In this document: in pieces, positions 33,056-41,656 of the stretch
How positions within the stretch are numbered: position 1 is the first letter of the stretch
Layout: each line of letters begins with the position of its first letter
Assembly: GCA_017965665.1 (NCBI GenBank)
Contig: JAGCPN010000001.1
Location: 124,001 to 188,000 of the forward strand
Source of the DNA: Aeriscardovia sp.
GTDB taxonomy: Bacteria > Actinomycetota > Actinomycetes > Actinomycetales > Bifidobacteriaceae
Direction of reading: 5' to 3'
DNA: 64,000 nt
Notes under the pieces: model-generated
Told to the model about the DNA's origin: nothing
Database searches by the model: none
What the model saw: only the letters and a program-made list of their open reading frames with translations
Program-made: the position numbers and the translations under genes

Positions 33056-34777
33056 ATGACTGTAAAAATGAACGGCGCAGATCTCCTGGTCGAAGCGCTC
33101 AAGGCCAACGGCGTCAAGAATGTCTACGGCCTCGTGGGCATTCCGGTAACCGACGTCTCCCGACTCATGGAAATGGAAGGAATCCACTTCTACGCCTTCC
33201 GCAGGGAAGATGCCGCGGTTGAAGCCGCCGCCGCCGCCGGATACCTCACCGGGCGCCCCGGAATCGCTCTCACCGTCTCCGCGCCCGGCTTCCTCAACGG
33301 CCTGGTGGCCCTCAAGGAAGCTACCGAAAACTGCTGGCCCGTCATCATGATCTCGGGCTCTTCCGACCGCGCCCTGGTCGACATGGACAGGGGCGAATAC
33401 GAAGGAATGGACCAGTACAACGCCGCCAAGCCCTTCTGCAAGGCGGCCTTCAGGATTGACAAGCCCGAAGACGTGGGCCTGGGCGTGGCAAGGGCCATCA
33501 GGGCCGCCATCGGCGGCAGGCCCGGAGGGGTATACCTCGACGTCCCCGGCGAAATGCTCGGCCAGATGCTCGATCCCTCCATCGATCCCGCTTCCACCAT
33601 CCACGTCCCCGTAGATCCCGCCCCTGCGCAATTCCCGAGCGACGAGGCGGTTAAGAGGGCCGTAGACATCCTCACTTCCGCAAAGCGCCCCGCGATCCTG
33701 CTCGGAAAGGGCGCGGCCTATGCCAAGGCCGAAGACCAGATACGCGACCTCGTCTCTTCCACCTCCATCCCGTTCCTGCCCATGAGCATGGCCAAGGGGA
33801 TTATCCCCGACGGAGACAAGAACAGCGCCGCCGCCGCAAGGTCCCTGTCTTTGGGAAGCGCGGACGTGATCCTGCTTTTGGGCTGCAGGCTCAACTGGCT
33901 CCTGAGCAACGGGGCCTCCCCCAAGCCCTTCTCCGAGGACGTCAAGTTCATCCAGGTTGACATCGACGGCCAGGAGATAGATTCCAACCGCCACATCGCC
34001 GCCCCGCTCGTGGGCGACATGGTGTCGGTCCTCAGCAAGTTCGTCCCCGCCGTCAAGGCCGCAGGATACAAGGCTCCGCAGGACTGGCTCGACAAGATCG
34101 CCGAAAAGAAGGCCTCCAACGTGGAGAAGATGAGCAAGGCCGAGGAGGCCGGCAAGGGCAAGGAGCCCATGGGCTTCTACGGAGCCATGCTCCCCATCCG
34201 CGACCTCATCGCCGACAACCCCGACACCTACCTGGTCTCCGAGGGGGCCAACACCCTCGACATCGGCAGGGACGTCATCGACATCTTCCAGCCCCGCCAC
34301 CGCCTCGACACCGGCACCTGGGGCGTCATGGGCGTGGGGCTCCCCTATGCCATAGCCACCGCCGTGGAGACCGGAAGGCCCGTGATCGACCTCGCCGGCG
34401 ATTCCGCCTTCGGGTTCGACGGGATGGAGACCGAGACCGTCTGCCGCTACCACCTGCCCGTGATAGTCGTGGTGTGCAACAACGGCGGCATTTACAACGG
34501 CAAGGATCCCGAGATTGACGGAATGGTCTCCCCCACCTATCTGGATCCCAGCGGCCAGTACGATCTGCTCTCCCGCGCCTTCGGCGGAAGGGCGTACTGC
34601 GTGCGCACCTACCAGGAGATGGAGGACGCCCTCAAAGAGGCTTACGCCTCCAAGGAACCCACCGTCATCAACGCCGTCCTGGACCCCAACATGGGCAAAG
34701 AGAGCGGCCACATAGGCCACCTCAACCCCGTCATCTTCCACCAAGACGGGCCCGTCGATTTGCCCAGCGAGAAATAG
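33056..34777 (+). CDS. oxc: Oxalyl-CoA decarboxylase
   Basis: 573 residues. A thiamine-diphosphate enzyme that turns oxalyl-CoA into formyl-CoA and CO2. The N-terminal PYR domain has FRREDAAVEAAAAAGYLTG with the ThDP-activating Glu. VSAPGFLNGLVAL and MISGSSDR are close to the Oxalobacter enzyme. The central domain has LLLGCRLNWLL; the C-terminal PP domain has GDSAFGFDGMETE to CNNGGIYNG, the metal/ThDP motif. ATG 33056 has AAGGAG at six bases. Codons are strongly biased to GC-ending forms, with few AGG or ATA, as expected for high expression. With frc it forms the core oxalate cycle. Confidence 0.96.
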   Translation: MTVKMNGADLLVEALKANGVKNVYGLVGIPVTDVSRLMEMEGIHFYAFRREDAAVEAAAAAGYLTGRPGIALTVSAPGFLNGLVALKEATENCWPVIMISGSSDRALVDMDRGEYEGMDQYNAAKPFCKAAFRIDKPEDVGLGVARAIRAAIGGRPGGVYLDVPGEMLGQMLDPSIDPASTIHVPVDPAPAQFPSDEAVKRAVDILTSAKRPAILLGKGAAYAKAEDQIRDLVSSTSIPFLPMSMAKGIIPDGDKNSAAAARSLSLGSADVILLLGCRLNWLLSNGASPKPFSEDVKFIQVDIDGQEIDSNRHIAAPLVGDMVSVLSKFVPAVKAAGYKAPQDWLDKIAEKKASNVEKMSKAEEAGKGKEPMGFYGAMLPIRDLIADNPDTYLVSEGANTLDIGRDVIDIFQPRHRLDTGTWGVMGVGLPYAIATAVETGRPVIDLAGDSAFGFDGMETETVCRYHLPVIVVVCNNGGIYNGKDPEIDGMVSPTYLDPSGQYDLLSRAFGGRAYCVRTYQEMEDALKEAYASKEPTVINAVLDPNMGKESGHIGHLNPVIFHQDGPVDLPSEK

Positions 34778-34784
34778 TGTTTCG

Positions 34785-34793
34785 TGATACAAT
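34785..34793 (+). promoter_or_regulatory. Extended -10 promoter upstream of frc
   Basis: TGaTACAAT lies 8 bases after the oxc stop codon and about 25 bases before the leader hairpin. It suggests frc has its own start, so that oxc and frc have parallel promoter-hairpin-gene units. Confidence 0.45.
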
Positions 34794-34809
34794 AAGTCAC
34801 GATTAAGCA

Positions 34810-34879
34810 TTAATCATTGCGGGCGCTTTTCCCAACGCGAGTGCGTGAGGAAAAGCGCCCGCATTTTTAATTAGCTTTT
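34810..34879 (+). promoter_or_regulatory. Oxalate-gene leader element, copy 2 (terminator-like hairpin upstream of frc)
   Basis: A perfect 14-bp stem pairs 34819-34832 with 34849-34862, and is topped by the same ACGC/GCGT inner stem-loop. ATTTTTAATTAGCTTTTA follows. About 70 bp are near-identical to copy 1, a similarity that stops before each gene starts. The stem plus T-run can terminate transcription of oxc, of the frc leader, or both. Confidence 0.6.
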
Positions 34880-34903
34880 ACAGCAAGTGAAAGGTGTTTA
34901 TTT

Positions 34904-36232
34904 ATGAATGAATTTGCACCGCTGAAGGGAATTACCGTAGTCGACTGGACCCAGGTTCAGTCCGGCCCGTCCTGCACCCAGATCCTGGCTTGGCTCGGCG
35001 CAGACGTAATCAAGATCGAAAAGCCCGGTTCAGGCGATCCCACCCGCAACCAGCTCCTCGACATCGCCGATTCCTGGGGCCTCTACTTCTTGCAGCTCAA
35101 CGCCAACAAGAAGTCTCTGACCCTGGACGTCAGGACCGAGGAGGGCAAGAAGGTCCTTACCGAGCTCCTCAAGAAGGCCGATATCTTTGTCGAGAACATC
35201 AAGCCCGGCGGAGTGGACAAGCTCGGGTTCGGCTGGGAAGACGTGCACAAGCTCAACCCCAGCCTCATCATGGGCAGCATCAAGGGCTTCAACAAGGGCT
35301 CCCGCTTTGAGAACGTGAAGGCCTACGAGCCCGTGGCCCAGAGCGCTGGAGGCGCCGCCTCCGCCACCGGCTGGAACGAAGGAAAGTTCAACGTTCCCAC
35401 CCAGTCCGCCGCCGCCCTCGGCGACTCCAACTCCGGCATGCATCTCGTCATGGGCCTCCTGGCCGCCCTGGTCCAGCGCGACCACGATCCCAAGCACGAG
35501 GGCTGCTTCGTTTACCAGTCCATGGTCAACGCCACCATCAACCTCTGCCGCATCAAGCTGCGCGACCAGATCATGCTCGACAACCTGGGCGCCCTTCCTC
35601 ACTACGCCGTCTACAATACCGACTTCAAGTGGGGCAAGGCCATCCCCAGGGCCGAGAACACCGAAGGCGGACAGGTCATCGGCTGGTGCTACAAGGCCAA
35701 GGGCTGGGACACGGACCCCAACGACTACGTCTACATCGTCATCCAGGATCCCAAGTCCAGCTGGGAGGCCATGTGCAACGCCATAGGCAAGCCCCAGCTC
35801 ATCGACGACCCCCGCTTCGACACCTGGCAGCACCGCCAGCTGCACAAAGAGGAGCTCTACGCCGAAATCGAGGACTACACCAAGAACTACGACAAGTTCG
35901 AGCTCACCGACCACTTCAGCAAGGCAGGCCTGCCCTGCGGGCCCATCATGGACTGGTACGAGCTGGAGAACGATCCTGACCTCAACTCCGACGGGACCAT
36001 CGTCACCATCGACGAGGGAGGCAACCGCGGCAACTACAAGACCATCGGCCTTCCCTTCACCATGTCCAACTACAAGCCCGACTACAAGCGCGCCCCCGAT
36101 CTTGGCGAAAACAACGTCGAGATCCTCAAGGGGCTGGGCTTTAGCGACAGCGACATCAAGGGCATGGTTGCCAACGGAACGATTTCAGAGGCCCGCGGAC
36201 CGAAGAACGCTGCTCCGGAAGTAATTAAGTAA
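34904..36232 (+). CDS. frc: Formyl-CoA:oxalate CoA-transferase
   Basis: 442 residues, class III CoA-transferase. It moves CoA from formyl-CoA to oxalate, so making oxalyl-CoA for oxc and releasing formate. Seen are VVDWTQVQSGPSCTQILAWLGADVIKIEKPG at the start, NANKKSLTLD, KPGGVDKLGF, the catalytic Asp in LGDSNSGMHLVMGL (Asp169 in Oxalobacter FRC) and the glycine-rich loop EGGQVIGWCYKAKGW. Length and motifs fit true FRC more closely than the generic CaiB branch. It shows the same biased codon use as oxc. Confidence 0.95.
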   Translation: MNEFAPLKGITVVDWTQVQSGPSCTQILAWLGADVIKIEKPGSGDPTRNQLLDIADSWGLYFLQLNANKKSLTLDVRTEEGKKVLTELLKKADIFVENIKPGGVDKLGFGWEDVHKLNPSLIMGSIKGFNKGSRFENVKAYEPVAQSAGGAASATGWNEGKFNVPTQSAAALGDSNSGMHLVMGLLAALVQRDHDPKHEGCFVYQSMVNATINLCRIKLRDQIMLDNLGALPHYAVYNTDFKWGKAIPRAENTEGGQVIGWCYKAKGWDTDPNDYVYIVIQDPKSSWEAMCNAIGKPQLIDDPRFDTWQHRQLHKEELYAEIEDYTKNYDKFELTDHFSKAGLPCGPIMDWYELENDPDLNSDGTIVTIDEGGNRGNYKTIGLPFTMSNYKPDYKRAPDLGENNVEILKGLGFSDSDIKGMVANGTISEARGPKNAAPEVIK

Positions 36233-36260
36233 GCAGTTAATGGAGTTGTAAAGAGAAAAG

Positions 36261-36293
36261 AGGGGAAGGCGAAACGTCACATCGTCTTCCCCT
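36261..36293 (+). promoter_or_regulatory. Hairpin between frc and the AEC carrier gene
   Basis: AGGGGAAG (36261-36268) pairs with CTTCCCCT (36286-36293), extended inward by GCGA/TCGT to 12 pairs. It is followed by AAGTTTTCCCTTTTGTC, then the TTTAGGA site of the next gene. Its sequence is unrelated to the oxc/frc leader. It may attenuate between frc and the carrier gene or protect the frc 3' end. Confidence 0.5.
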
Positions 36294-36323
36294 AAGTTTT
36301 CCCTTTTGTCTTTAGGACTTCCA

Positions 36324-37364
36324 ATGGATATAGGAAAAATTATTGTCGATGACCTGATCCCAATTCTGGTCATCATGGCCCTGGGCTGGTGCCTGGGCTG
36401 GAAATGGAAGGGTCAAAAGAAGCCATTCATAGACGATGCAGGTCGTCAGGCCCTGAACTACTTCGTGTTGGACATAGCCCTTCCGGCCGCATTGTTCGCG
36501 TCCATAGCCAAAGCCTCCAGGAAGCTGTTCGTCCAAGACGGCGTTTTGACCCTCATTTCCTTTATCGGCGTTACGGCGCTCTTCATGCTTTGCTACTACC
36601 TGGACAAGTGGCTGTTCAAGCGCAATAAGGCCGAAGCCGCCATCTGCGCGCTGATTGCAGGATCCCCGACCATCGGGTTCCTGGGATTTGCAGTGCTTGA
36701 CCCGATTTTCGGCGACACTACCAATACCAACCTCGTGATAGGGATCATATCCATCGTAGTAAACGCCATCACGATTCCGATAGGTGTTTCGCTTGTCGAG
36801 TCCTGGCAAAACGAACAGGCCGCCAAGAGCGGCACCCTTAAGGAATTCAACGACAAGGGCAAGAAGATCCACCGCGGGGCCGGATGGTCCATCCTCCGCG
36901 CCTGCCGCAAGCCTGTCGCTGCGGCCCCTATCCTCGCCGTCATTTGGGTCCTTATCGGCATTCCGTGGCCTTCCTGGTTCACCCCGAACTTCGAGCTGAT
37001 AGCCAAGGCTAACTCCGGCGTCGCCGTTCTCGCGGCAGGCGTCGCGCTGGCCGCCACGGGAACTTTCGCCTTCAGCTGGGAAATCATCTGGAACGTGTTC
37101 TACCGCCTGCTCCTCATGCCCGGCATCCTGATCTTCGTGGCCTTCCTGTGCGGAATGTGGAGGAACCCCACCCAGTTCACCCTGCTCGAGATGCTCGCCC
37201 TCGGCACCGGCCTGCCCCCTGCCATGAGCGGCGTCATAATTTCCAGCCAAAACAACATCTACGTCAAGGAAGGCACAAGTACGCTGGCTATTTCCACAGT
37301 CTGTTTCGCAGGTACATGCGTGCTGTGGATTTGGCTGCTGCCACTCATCGCCCACGCCCTGTAG
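36324..37364 (+). CDS. yfdV: Auxin-efflux-carrier (AEC) family transporter, probable oxalate/formate carrier
   Basis: 346 residues with about ten transmembrane helices in two halves, as in the AEC (bile/arsenite/riboflavin transporter) superfamily. Seen are a first helix at DDLIPILVIMALGWCLGW, NYFVLDIALPAALFASIAK, the family break LIAGSPTIGFLGFAVLDPIFG, and the late GTGLPPAMSGVIISSQ. The place between frc and a second CoA-transferase matches E. coli yfdV, so transport of oxalate or formate is likely, but substrate is inferred from context only. ATG 36324 has TTTAGGA; a TTG 18 bases earlier is in frame. Confidence 0.85.
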   Translation: MDIGKIIVDDLIPILVIMALGWCLGWKWKGQKKPFIDDAGRQALNYFVLDIALPAALFASIAKASRKLFVQDGVLTLISFIGVTALFMLCYYLDKWLFKRNKAEAAICALIAGSPTIGFLGFAVLDPIFGDTTNTNLVIGIISIVVNAITIPIGVSLVESWQNEQAAKSGTLKEFNDKGKKIHRGAGWSILRACRKPVAAAPILAVIWVLIGIPWPSWFTPNFELIAKANSGVAVLAAGVALAATGTFAFSWEIIWNVFYRLLLMPGILIFVAFLCGMWRNPTQFTLLEMLALGTGLPPAMSGVIISSQNNIYVKEGTSTLAISTVCFAGTCVLWIWLLPLIAHAL

Positions 37365-37606
37365 AGCGCAGGCGAAGCTTGTGCCGCCGATTTGAGTGGC
37401 AAAACTGTCTTTTCGTTCCGATCTGTTGGAAGGCGGGACTCCTAGCGTCCCGCAGATCCTGAAGAAGGGCCGGCTCCTCAGCCCGGGACGAAGGCCCCCG
37501 GCAAAAGGCCCGGCCTTGGGGGATTTGAAGACGTGCGGGAGCTTCCGGCGTGCAAACGCCGGAGGCGCCCGCTTTTTTAATGGGCAGCTTTTGCGAAAGG
37601 AAGAAA
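37365..37606 (+). promoter_or_regulatory. Structured 5' leader of the second CoA-transferase gene, with intrinsic terminator (leader element, copy 3)
   Basis: Within this 242-bp gap the first clear hairpin is GCGGGAC (37433-37439) with GTCCCGC (37447-37453). A G/C-rich region at 37465-37517 has several mutually exclusive pairings (GGGCC/GGCCC, CCGGG/CCCGG). The last is a 16-pair hairpin, 37535-37551 with 37556-37572, capped by a GCAA tetraloop and followed by six T (37573-37578), a textbook intrinsic terminator. Its basal GCGGG.GC/GC.CCCGC and tail TTTTTTAAT..GCAGCTTTT recall the oxc and frc elements, while the inner stem differs. Fold-then-terminator before an AAAGGAAG site is the layout of a riboswitch or attenuator. 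Confidence 0.55.
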
Positions 37607-38818
37607 ATGGAGGAGATACAAAATCCCGACTATAAGAAGGCGGCGCAGGAGAACCCGCGCCTCGATCCCAACAAGCCCTACCCCCTCGAGGGCGTGCTGG
37701 TAGTGGACCTCACCCGGGTGCTGTCGGGGCCGACATGCACCAGGATGCTGGCAGACGCGGGAGCCAGGGTGATACACGTGGAAAGGCCCCCCAAAGGGGA
37801 CGACACCAGGAGCATGGGGCCGTACGTCTCTGACGGATCTTCAGACTACTTCCGGATCGCCAACGTCGGAAAAGAATCCATAGCGCTGAACTTTGCCGAT
37901 CCCGGCGATCACGCCTTCCTCATGAAGATGATCGCGAAGGCGGATGTGGTGGTTGAAAACTTCCGTCCGGGAGTCATGGCCAAAAACGGCCTGGATCCCG
38001 AAGAGCTCGTCAAGAAATTCCCCCGCCTCATCGTCTGCTCCATTTCAGGGTTCGGCCAGTGGGGGCCCATGGCCAGGGATGCGGCCTACGACACCGTGGT
38101 CCAGGCCTGGAGCGGGCTTATGGATCTTACGGGTCAGCCCGCCGACGAAGGGGGACTGCCTACCCGCGTGGGCACCTCCATTTCCGACATTGTCGCCGGC
38201 ATCCACGGCTACGCGGGGATTGTGACCGCGCTGTACGCCAGGGAGAAGACCGGAAAGGGCACCACAGTCGACATCTCCATGCTCGACACTTCCTTCTCCC
38301 TTATGGCTCAGGGCCTCATGAGCTCTCTGGGGCTCTCGCAGAAGCCCAAGAGGATAGGGAACCGCCACCCCTACATGTATCCTTTCGACACCTTCATGTG
38401 CGCAGACGAAATGGTGGCGATCTGTTGCGGCAACGACAGGCTGTGGGGGCTGTTAAGCTCCTGCCTGGGCCACCCCGAGTGGGCCTCGGATCCTGATATG
38501 GCCACAAACGACCTGAGGGAGAAGAACTGGAAAAAGGTCAAGGGTCTCATGGAAGGGGTGCTCTCCTCAGCTCCGGCAAAGGAATGGCAGGAGAAGATTT
38601 CCAAAGCCGGAGTCCCCTGCGGGCTTTGCCTCAACGTGGACGACACCCGCCGCATGCCCCAGATAATCTCCAGGGGCATGGTAAAAGAAATGCCCGACGG
38701 GCAGCTCGTACTGGGAGATCCCTTCAAGTTCGGGACCTGGAACTCTTACGGGGCCCAAAAGGACGCCCCCGGGTACAACGAGAACGGGGACGCGATTAGG
38801 AAGGAATTCGGAGAATAG
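37607..38818 (+). CDS. yfdE: CaiB/BaiF-family CoA transferase, probable acetyl-CoA:oxalate CoA-transferase
   Basis: 403 residues from ATG 37607 (AAAGGAAG site). Class III fold: VLVVDLTRVLSGPTCTRMLADAGARVIHVERP, ENFRPGVMAKNGLD, ISGFGQWGP, and the catalytic Asp in TSISDIVAGIHGYAGI. It is shorter than frc and differs in the glycine loop, so it is not a second FRC of the same kind. In E. coli the gene in this place, yfdE, makes oxalyl-CoA from acetyl-CoA and oxalate and can prime the cycle; that role is inferred from the same neighbourhood (oxc, frc, AEC carrier). Confidence 0.85.
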   Translation: MEEIQNPDYKKAAQENPRLDPNKPYPLEGVLVVDLTRVLSGPTCTRMLADAGARVIHVERPPKGDDTRSMGPYVSDGSSDYFRIANVGKESIALNFADPGDHAFLMKMIAKADVVVENFRPGVMAKNGLDPEELVKKFPRLIVCSISGFGQWGPMARDAAYDTVVQAWSGLMDLTGQPADEGGLPTRVGTSISDIVAGIHGYAGIVTALYAREKTGKGTTVDISMLDTSFSLMAQGLMSSLGLSQKPKRIGNRHPYMYPFDTFMCADEMVAICCGNDRLWGLLSSCLGHPEWASDPDMATNDLREKNWKKVKGLMEGVLSSAPAKEWQEKISKAGVPCGLCLNVDDTRRMPQIISRGMVKEMPDGQLVLGDPFKFGTWNSYGAQKDAPGYNENGDAIRKEFGE

Positions 38819-38904
38819 GGAAAGCCGCCCCTCGCAGGCGCTCTTCCTTTTTTCGGAGATCGGTATCCGGATCAAAAAAAAGCCCCCAAAAGGGAGCCGA
38901 TTCG

Positions 38905-38978
38905 TAGCGGGGTCAGGATTTGAACCTGAGACCTCTGGGTTATGAGCCCAGCGAGCTACCGAGCTGCTCCACCCCGCG
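38905..38978 (-). tRNA. Initiator tRNA-Met (CAT)
   Basis: The cloverleaf reads CGCGGGG...CCCCGCT-A. The anticodon stem has three G-C pairs (GGGCTCATAACCC), the mark of initiators, and the 1-72 position is not a Watson-Crick pair (C-U here rather than the usual C-A), which also fits. The T-arm is CAGGTTCAAATCCTG. CCA is not encoded. It lies on the opposite strand between the oxalate module and the ATP synthase operon. Confidence 0.93.
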
Positions 38979-39151
38979 TCGTGCGATCTATTGTAACAGG
39001 GAAAAGCGGGGCGCGCAACAGGCGCAAAAAGGCGGGTGTTGTCTGACGATACCTATAAATTAAAGGGGTGGAACGCCGATTTTACTTTTGAATCGCGCGC
39101 AATCGACGATACAACCGAGTAGAAGGCGAGGGATAATGCTCATCCTAGAAA

Positions 39152-40265
<1,114 letters not shown>

Positions 40266-40283
40266 TCCCCCCGGGAGGTCCCG

Positions 40284-40814
40284 ATGGTTGTGTTAGCAGC
40301 GGGCTCAGGATCCGATCTGTTTTTCCCCAAAGTCTACGATCTCATCTGGTCTTCAGTCGTGCTCGTAGTGCTCCTCATAGTCTTTGCCAAGTTCGTCATG
40401 CCCAAGTTCAACAAGGCGATGGACGAGCGGGCGAAAAAAATAAAGGGGCAGATAGAAGATGCCACGGCCATGAAGCAGGACGCCCAAAAGCTCAAAGAAG
40501 AGTACGAGGCACTCGTGGGTTCGGCGAAGATGGAGGCCGAAAAGATCCGCCAGGACGCCAGGGCCCAGGCCGACCAGATCGTGGCCGAGGCCGAGAGCCG
40601 GGCCGCCGCGGAGGCCGAAAAGATCCGCCGGGAGGCTAAAGCCGATCTCGAGGCCCAGAAAGCCAAAGCCCTTTCCGACCTCAGCGCCGAAGTGGGGAGC
40701 CTGGCCGTCTCCATGGCCTCCAAGATCCTGGGATCCGAGCTGAGAAACCCGGCCGCCCAGGCCTCCATGTCGGATTCGGCCATTTCAAAGATCGGCTCCG
40801 GGGAGGAAAAGTGA
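40284..40814 (+). CDS. atpF: ATP synthase Fo subunit b
   Basis: 176 residues. One N-terminal helix (about 16-37, VYDLIWSSVVLVVLLIVFAKFVMPKF) and a long Ala/Glu/Lys-rich coiled coil that forms the peripheral stalk and binds delta. GGGAGG precedes the ATG. It overlaps atpH by 4 bp (GTGA). Confidence 0.95.
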   Translation: MVVLAAGSGSDLFFPKVYDLIWSSVVLVVLLIVFAKFVMPKFNKAMDERAKKIKGQIEDATAMKQDAQKLKEEYEALVGSAKMEAEKIRQDARAQADQIVAEAESRAAAEAEKIRREAKADLEAQKAKALSDLSAEVGSLAVSMASKILGSELRNPAAQASMSDSAISKIGSGEEK

Positions 40815-41644
40815 ATCCGGGGGGCCAGACTTCCCGGCTTTCCCTGAAGAGGGCCGAAAAAGAAGCAGGGCAGTTTGCCCTTTCCGGGGGGGCGCAGGCC
40901 GCCGGGGCCCTTTTCGCCCTCTCCTCCCTCCTCTCCTCCCACGACAAAATTCTCGAGGCATTTTTGGACTCCTCCCACACCCCTTCCGAAAAGGAGGCCC
41001 TGGCTTCTTCGCTTACCTTGGGCTCTTCCCCCGTGGCGGCAAAGCTGGCCGCGCTCCTGTGCTCCCTGCCGTGGAGCCGGAGGGAGGATCTGGCGTGGGC
41101 CACGGAAAAGATGGGCAAAGATCTCCTGATTTTGGGCGCCGCCGCCCGCGGGGCCGCGGGGAAGGTGAGAGAAGAGCTGGAGATCTTCCAGCAGGCCGCC
41201 TCGGGCTACCCGCTCTTGGACCGCTGCCTTTCCGACAAGCTTTCCTCCGGGGAAAAGAGGAGGGAGCTGTGCGAAAAGCTCATTCCGGAAGGGTTTGAAG
41301 AAGAGAGCCGGGCCCTGGCAGCCAGGTGCGCGCAAGAGGGGGAGGGGAGGTACTCCTCCCGCCTCGGAGAAGACATAGAGGCCATAACCGCCTGCCTCGG
41401 GGAAGCGGGGATTGAAGTCCGATCCGCATCCCCCCTCTCTGCCGCCCAGGCAGAGGCTTTGAAAGACGTTTTCTCCAAAAAGCTCGGCAGGCCCGTGCAC
41501 CTTCGCCAGATTGGAGACCCTTCGCTTGTCGGGGGATTTACCGTCCGCTGCGGCGCCGAGGTTACAGACATGAGCGCCGGATCGCAGCTCAGGGCACTGA
41601 AATCGGCCATGGAGGAAAAAATGGCCTTTTGCGCAAAAATTTAA
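40811..41644 (+). CDS. atpH: ATP synthase F1 subunit delta
   Basis: 277 residues, long as in other actinobacteria. It joins the stalk to the top of the alpha3beta3 head. The N-terminal helical domain is divergent and Ala/Leu/Ser-rich; the C-terminal beta-rich domain keeps VHLRQIGDPSLVGGFTVRCG and the final helix. The GTG start overlaps the end of atpF. Weak conservation is normal for this subunit; the place in the operon settles the call. Confidence 0.92.
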   Translation: MNPGGQTSRLSLKRAEKEAGQFALSGGAQAAGALFALSSLLSSHDKILEAFLDSSHTPSEKEALASSLTLGSSPVAAKLAALLCSLPWSRREDLAWATEKMGKDLLILGAAARGAAGKVREELEIFQQAASGYPLLDRCLSDKLSSGEKRRELCEKLIPEGFEEESRALAARCAQEGEGRYSSRLGEDIEAITACLGEAGIEVRSASPLSAAQAEALKDVFSKKLGRPVHLRQIGDPSLVGGFTVRCGAEVTDMSAGSQLRALKSAMEEKMAFCAKI

Positions 41645-41656
41645 GGAAACCAACAA

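Noticed and set aside
32966-34810. 614-codon frame on the minus strand opposite oxc
   Set aside because: Caused by the strong codon bias of oxc; the plus-strand protein has all oxalyl-CoA decarboxylase motifs and a ribosome site.
37415-37530. Guanidine-I (ykkC) riboswitch
   Set aside because: CTAGCGTCCCGC and the AAAAG linker recall it, but other core bases are not convincing; only a covariance search can decide.
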